Shown here piece by piece: positions 61,475 to 64,000 of a stretch of DNA of 64,000 nucleotides. This DNA is from Caulobacteraceae bacterium (GTDB lineage: Bacteria; Pseudomonadota; Alphaproteobacteria; Caulobacterales; Caulobacteraceae), in contig CANJLK010000013.1 of NCBI GenBank assembly GCA_947475465.1, positions 1-64,000 on the forward strand, in the 5' to 3' direction. A program made the position numbers and the translations under genes. A model generated the notes under the pieces. That model saw nothing but the letters and a program-made list of their open reading frames with translations, was not told where the DNA came from and did not search any database. Positions within the stretch are counted from its first letter, which is position 1, and every line of letters starts with the position of its first letter.

Positions 61475-62050
61475 TCAGTAGAGGAATGGGATGATACGCT
61501 TGGTGTGCGCCATGTAGGCACGGTAGGCCGGACCTATGCCGTCGGCCAGGGCCTGTTCCTCGATCCTCATGCGGACTGCGAAGCCTACAAAGGCTGGAAG
61601 GGCGACGATCAGCGGCGCCAGGGCATAGCGAAGGGAAAGGCCGATCCCCACGGCGGTCAACAGCGCGCCTGCGTAGGACGGGTGGCGGATCAGGCGGTAG
61701 GGGCCAGTCTCGATCACAGGTTGGTCGCCCGTCACCCTGACCACGAACGTGAAATAGCGGCCCAGCGTCGCTACGCTCCACACTCTGAGCGCCATGCCGC
61801 CCAGGGCCAGGACCGCACCGATCCACATCGACGCCTCGCCGAGGGCGGGTCCCGGCGGCGCGCCGCGGCGCCATAGGCCGAATGCTGCCGAATAGCCGAG
61901 CGCGATCAGCGCCCAGACAAGATAGAGGCTGCCGCGGTCCTTCACGTCGGCGTCGGGCCGGCGGCGATAGCCGGCGAACAGCTCCTGGGCAGCAAGGATC
62001 AGCGCCAGGGCCACCGGGACGAGGCGGTGCATGGGCCAGGCCTGGCTCAT
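61475..62050 (-). CDS. Isoprenylcysteine-carboxyl-methyltransferase (ICMT)-type membrane enzyme
   Basis: A 191-residue membrane protein with about five helices. The conserved C-terminal block GPYRLIRHPSYAGALL and the later RMRIEEQALADGIGPAYRAYMAHTKR are the SAM-binding signature of the ICMT/PEMT-like family. It methylates a small membrane-soluble acid or amine; the true substrate in bacteria is usually unknown. Start at 62050; its stop is 3 bases after the following small gene's frame on the same strand begins downstream. Confidence 0.87.
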   Translation of the reverse strand: MSQAWPMHRLVPVALALILAAQELFAGYRRRPDADVKDRGSLYLVWALIALGYSAAFGLWRRGAPPGPALGEASMWIGAVLALGGMALRVWSVATLGRYFTFVVRVTGDQPVIETGPYRLIRHPSYAGALLTAVGIGLSLRYALAPLIVALPAFVGFAVRMRIEEQALADGIGPAYRAYMAHTKRIIPFLY

Positions 62051-62053
62051 CGC

Positions 62054-62251
62054 CTAGCTGTCCAGAGGACGGTCTTCGCCCATGATGTGCTGATAGACGG
62101 CCGTGGCCATCCCCCGCACCGTCCGCGCCGCGGTGGTCAGCGCCACCTCGCCCACCAGGCTCGCGCCCTCGGCGGCCATCTGGTCCAACTCGTCGGCGAA
62201 GGCCGTCAGTTTCTGGTAGACCTGGATGTCAGATACGGACTTGGCGTTCAT
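62054..62251 (-). CDS. Small hypothetical protein
   Basis: A 65-residue helical protein (MNAKSVSDIQVYQKLTAFADELDQMA...). It has the look of a small cytosolic helix bundle, with a few acidic residues near the end. It starts right before the divergent gene at 62400 and ends four bases before the methyltransferase ATG, so it is part of the same run of genes. No family recognised. Confidence 0.55.
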   Translation of the reverse strand: MNAKSVSDIQVYQKLTAFADELDQMAAEGASLVGEVALTTAARTVRGMATAVYQHIMGEDRPLDS

Positions 62252-62399
62252 CGGGGTCCTGATGCCGGATTCCGCGCGGTTTGTCAGTCCCGGCGCAGCG
62301 CGGAGGCGAATTCGTTGAAGCGCGGCTAACCACGTATTTTCACCGTGAATTGACGGGCTTGGCCTAGAAAGCCGGCATCGAAACGCGGGATTGCGGCCT

Positions 62400-62831
62400 T
62401 TGGACCTGACCGACCGTCTCAAGCTTACCCGGTTCGCCGCCGCGTTAGTGGTGTTGGCAGGAGCTATCCTGGTGGTGACGCCCGGGGCGCTGGCCACGGC
62501 CTTCCTGCCGGACACCCTGACGGTCCATGGCATGATCTTCTACGCCGTGACCGCGGCGGCCTATCTGATGCTGCCGTTCATGCGCCGGGGCGATATCGCC
62601 ATGGTGGCCATGTGGCTGGTTCTCGCTGCCGGCGTGGAGCCCTGCTTCAAAGGCGAGGAGTTGTCGGCGCCCAAGATGTTCGCCGACATGGCCGGCGTCG
62701 CCCTGGCCGCCGCGCCGATTTACATCGCCCGCTTTCGGCAGATCGCCCAAGGCGACATGAGGTCTTTCCGTCGCCGCGGGGACGAGGTCGAGACGGGCGC
62801 CGCAATCGAGGGCGCACCGGCCGCCGCCTAG
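62400..62831 (+). CDS. Small four-helix membrane protein with TTG start
   Basis: A 143-residue protein with helices at about 10-32, 44-58, 66-82 and 94-110, and a charged C-terminal tail rich in Glu and Arg. I chose TTG at 62400 because GCGGGA lies nine bases before it; a TTG at 62391 is almost on top of that site, and the first internal ATG is about 40 residues in. FKGEELSAPKMFADMAGVALAA loosely recalls VanZ-like proteins, but I would not name it. Confidence 0.6.
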   Translation: MDLTDRLKLTRFAAALVVLAGAILVVTPGALATAFLPDTLTVHGMIFYAVTAAAYLMLPFMRRGDIAMVAMWLVLAAGVEPCFKGEELSAPKMFADMAGVALAAAPIYIARFRQIAQGDMRSFRRRGDEVETGAAIEGAPAAA

Positions 62832-62858
62832 GCCTGACCGGCGTTCGCGCGCCGTCCG

Positions 62859-63050
62859 TCAGGATCCCTCGGGAAGAGCGAAGGCGCGGACATTGCTGGG
62901 CAGCCTCATGGCCGCCCGTGTGGCTTCCCTCAGGTTCTGGAAGCGGGCCGCGGCTTCGGCGCTGACCGCCCATTCCACGGGGCCCGCATCGCGGACCAGG
63001 TACTCCAGGCCGTTCAGCCTGTTACGCGCGACAACAGCCAACGAGGCCAT
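62859..63050 (-). CDS. Small protein, family member 2 (paralog of 55690)
   Basis: A 63-residue protein with GGAGA before its ATG at 63050. It reads MASLAVVARNRLNGLEYLV..., then AEAAARFQNLREATRAAMRLPSNVRAFALPEGS. The last half shares its pattern with the 55690 protein. Function unknown. Confidence 0.7.
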   Translation of the reverse strand: MASLAVVARNRLNGLEYLVRDAGPVEWAVSAEAAARFQNLREATRAAMRLPSNVRAFALPEGS

Positions 63051-63141
63051 GATCTGTCTCCGGCGCTTGCGGAGCCGATTGTGCTAATGCGGCTCACCGA
63101 GCGGCGGCGTTTCAAGACCCATGCCGTTAGGGCGCCCCCGT

Positions 63142-63342
63142 CTAGGCCGGTGGTCCGGCAAGCCTGGCCAGCAGGGCTGCGCCGGCTGCGGTGATGTCCC
63201 AGCCCTCGCGGCTGCGCTCGGCCAGGCCCAGTTCGGTGAGCGCCCGGGCCGCGGCGATGTTGACGAACGGCACATGACCGCCCGACTTCTTCAGCGCCAG
63301 GTCGCGCAGCGCGGCGAGTTGGCCGCTGCTCAGATCGTCCAT
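63142..63342 (-). CDS. Small possible winged-helix protein
   Basis: A 66-residue protein. ARALTELGLAERSREGWDITAAGAALLARL looks like the last helix and wing of a winged-helix DNA-binding fold. Too short to classify. ATG at 63342. Confidence 0.5.
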   Translation of the reverse strand: MDDLSSGQLAALRDLALKKSGGHVPFVNIAAARALTELGLAERSREGWDITAAGAALLARLAGPPA

Positions 63343-63405
63343 GCCGTGAACCTTTGGCGCGCAACAGCGGCTCCCGTGCGGCGAGCGCCGCCTCGGGTCT
63401 TCAGC

Positions 63406-63561
63406 CTAGCTGAGGATCTTGAGAATCAAGCCCAGCGCGGCCATGGCGATGCAGGCCCACATGGCCAGCGAAAAGCCGATCGCCGCCAGCAACCCTACCA
63501 CGCGGCGCGAGCGGCCGGCTGGGGTCTGGGGTTGGCCCAGGGTTTCCGAAGGTGACGCCAT
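63406..63561 (-). CDS. Small single-pass membrane protein
   Basis: A 51-residue protein (MASPSETLGQPQTPAG...) with one hydrophobic helix at the C-terminal half (VVGLLAAIGFSLAMWACIAMAALGLIL). An alternative ATG at 63591 adds ten residues. The N-terminal half is soluble and proline-rich. Unknown function. Confidence 0.45.
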   Translation of the reverse strand: MASPSETLGQPQTPAGRSRRVVGLLAAIGFSLAMWACIAMAALGLILKILS

Positions 63562-63725
63562 GGTCGGCCTTTGCACCAGTTTCGTCGCCATCCCTAATCA
63601 GGGGTCTGCGCCCGCAAGAACTCAGATCGCCAAGACTTGGCTTATTGTGCAAGTCTTCTCAAGTCCCGTCCAACGATTTGATCGAACAGCCTGACGCCCT
63701 CGAGGGCGCCAGCGGGGAAGTGCGA

Positions 63726-64000
63726 TCAGGCGACCGCCTGGACCTGCGGCGACTCCCGAATCTCTTCGGCAGGAGCCGGCCGCTTGGCCAGTCCGCTCAC
63801 CCCGCCCGACGACAGGAGACCAACGTCGGCCATCAACAGCGGGATGGTCCACTTGTGGGGTGCGGCGAGATAACGCGGCTGCCACAGCGGCTCATACTTG
63901 CCCTTGTAACGGCGCACGCCCTGGAAATTGTAGATTTCCTCGCCCCGCTCGAAGAGCAGGTTGCCGACCCGCGACATGATCGGCGCCAGCGGCCGGTCCT
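63726..64000 (-). CDS. MprF-like phosphatidylglycerol lysyltransferase, 3' end
   Basis: The last 91 codons of a gene that enters from the right edge. APIMSRVGNLLFERGEEIYNFQGVRRYKGKYEPLWQPRYLA is the C-terminal catalytic-domain end of MprF/DUF2156 proteins, which attach an amino acid to phosphatidylglycerol and flip it. The start lies outside the window. Confidence 0.82.
   Translation of the reverse strand, partial: DRPLAPIMSRVGNLLFERGEEIYNFQGVRRYKGKYEPLWQPRYLAAPHKWTIPLLMADVGLLSSGGVSGLAKRPAPAEEIRESPQVQAVA

Overview
The window is GC-rich, gene-dense chromosomal DNA from an alphaproteobacterium. It is most likely a member of the Caulobacteraceae (Phenylobacterium/Caulobacter-like). The evidence is a GcrA-type cell-cycle regulator, a BigR/SqrR persulfide sensor, a DUF1134 (EipA-like) envelope protein, a DUF2093 protein, the argD-argF...hslO...metZ-dcd neighbourhood, and a PEP-CTERM protein with the PEPxxWAMM-type sorting tail. 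Assignment to a genus is inference. I see no prophage, insertion sequence, integrase, CRISPR array or rRNA. One tRNA (Gly, anticodon CCC) is present.

Layout. 1-6.1 kb: the 5' part of lepA, an EipA-like protein, two membrane proteins, a fatty-acid-hydroxylase-type enzyme and an ArsR-SRPBCC operon with a clear palindromic operator. 6.1-13.8 kb: translation genes (pheT, pheS, rplT, rpmI, infC), with a pair of overlapping paralogous MFS exporters between rpmI and infC; infC appears to start at ATT. 13.9-29 kb: an envelope-sugar region with two glycosyltransferases, galU, glmS, glmM, ugd, a phosphoglucomutase/phosphomannomutase and kdsD, plus a tandem pair of tiny lipoproteins carrying duplicated promoters and terminators. 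29-35.6 kb: gpmA, a RibD-like deaminase, a pentapeptide-repeat protein, a small heat-shock gene with a recognisable RpoH promoter and ROSE-like leader, and an SCP2/alpha-beta-hydrolase pair whose hydrolase ends in a 226-residue histone-H1-like tail. 35.6-41 kb: an LpxL-type acyltransferase, xseA, gcrA, an ABC-2 permease and a PEP-CTERM protein. 41-50.2 kb: argD-argF, then a four-gene sulfide/persulfide detoxification island (persulfide dioxygenase-like, BigR, rhodanese, TauE/SafE), then hslO, a peptidase-like hydrolase, metZ and dcd. 50.2-54.8 kb: a four-gene minus-strand set (transporter, dehydrogenase, exported hydrolase, aldo/keto reductase) that looks catabolic. 54.9-64 kb: the tRNA, small stress and redox genes (carboxymuconolactone-decarboxylase family, Nudix, Crp/Fnr, PPOX, SulP, thioredoxin-like, exported SOD-like), several tiny uncharacterised proteins including two paralogs of one family, and the 3' end of an MprF-like gene.

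How the genes work together. The galU/glmS/glmM/ugd/pgm/kdsD set supplies UDP-glucose, UDP-GlcNAc precursors, UDP-glucuronate and Kdo precursor for LPS, peptidoglycan and exopolysaccharide, and the GT9/GT4 pair and LpxL would use such products. The BigR island should switch on when persulfides rise. The hsp20 gene should be controlled both by RpoH and by an RNA thermometer. No large undescribed system such as a defence island stands out. The most unusual items are the H1-tailed hydrolase, the SOD-like protein with altered active-site shell, the duplicated mini-lipoproteins and the small-protein paralogs.
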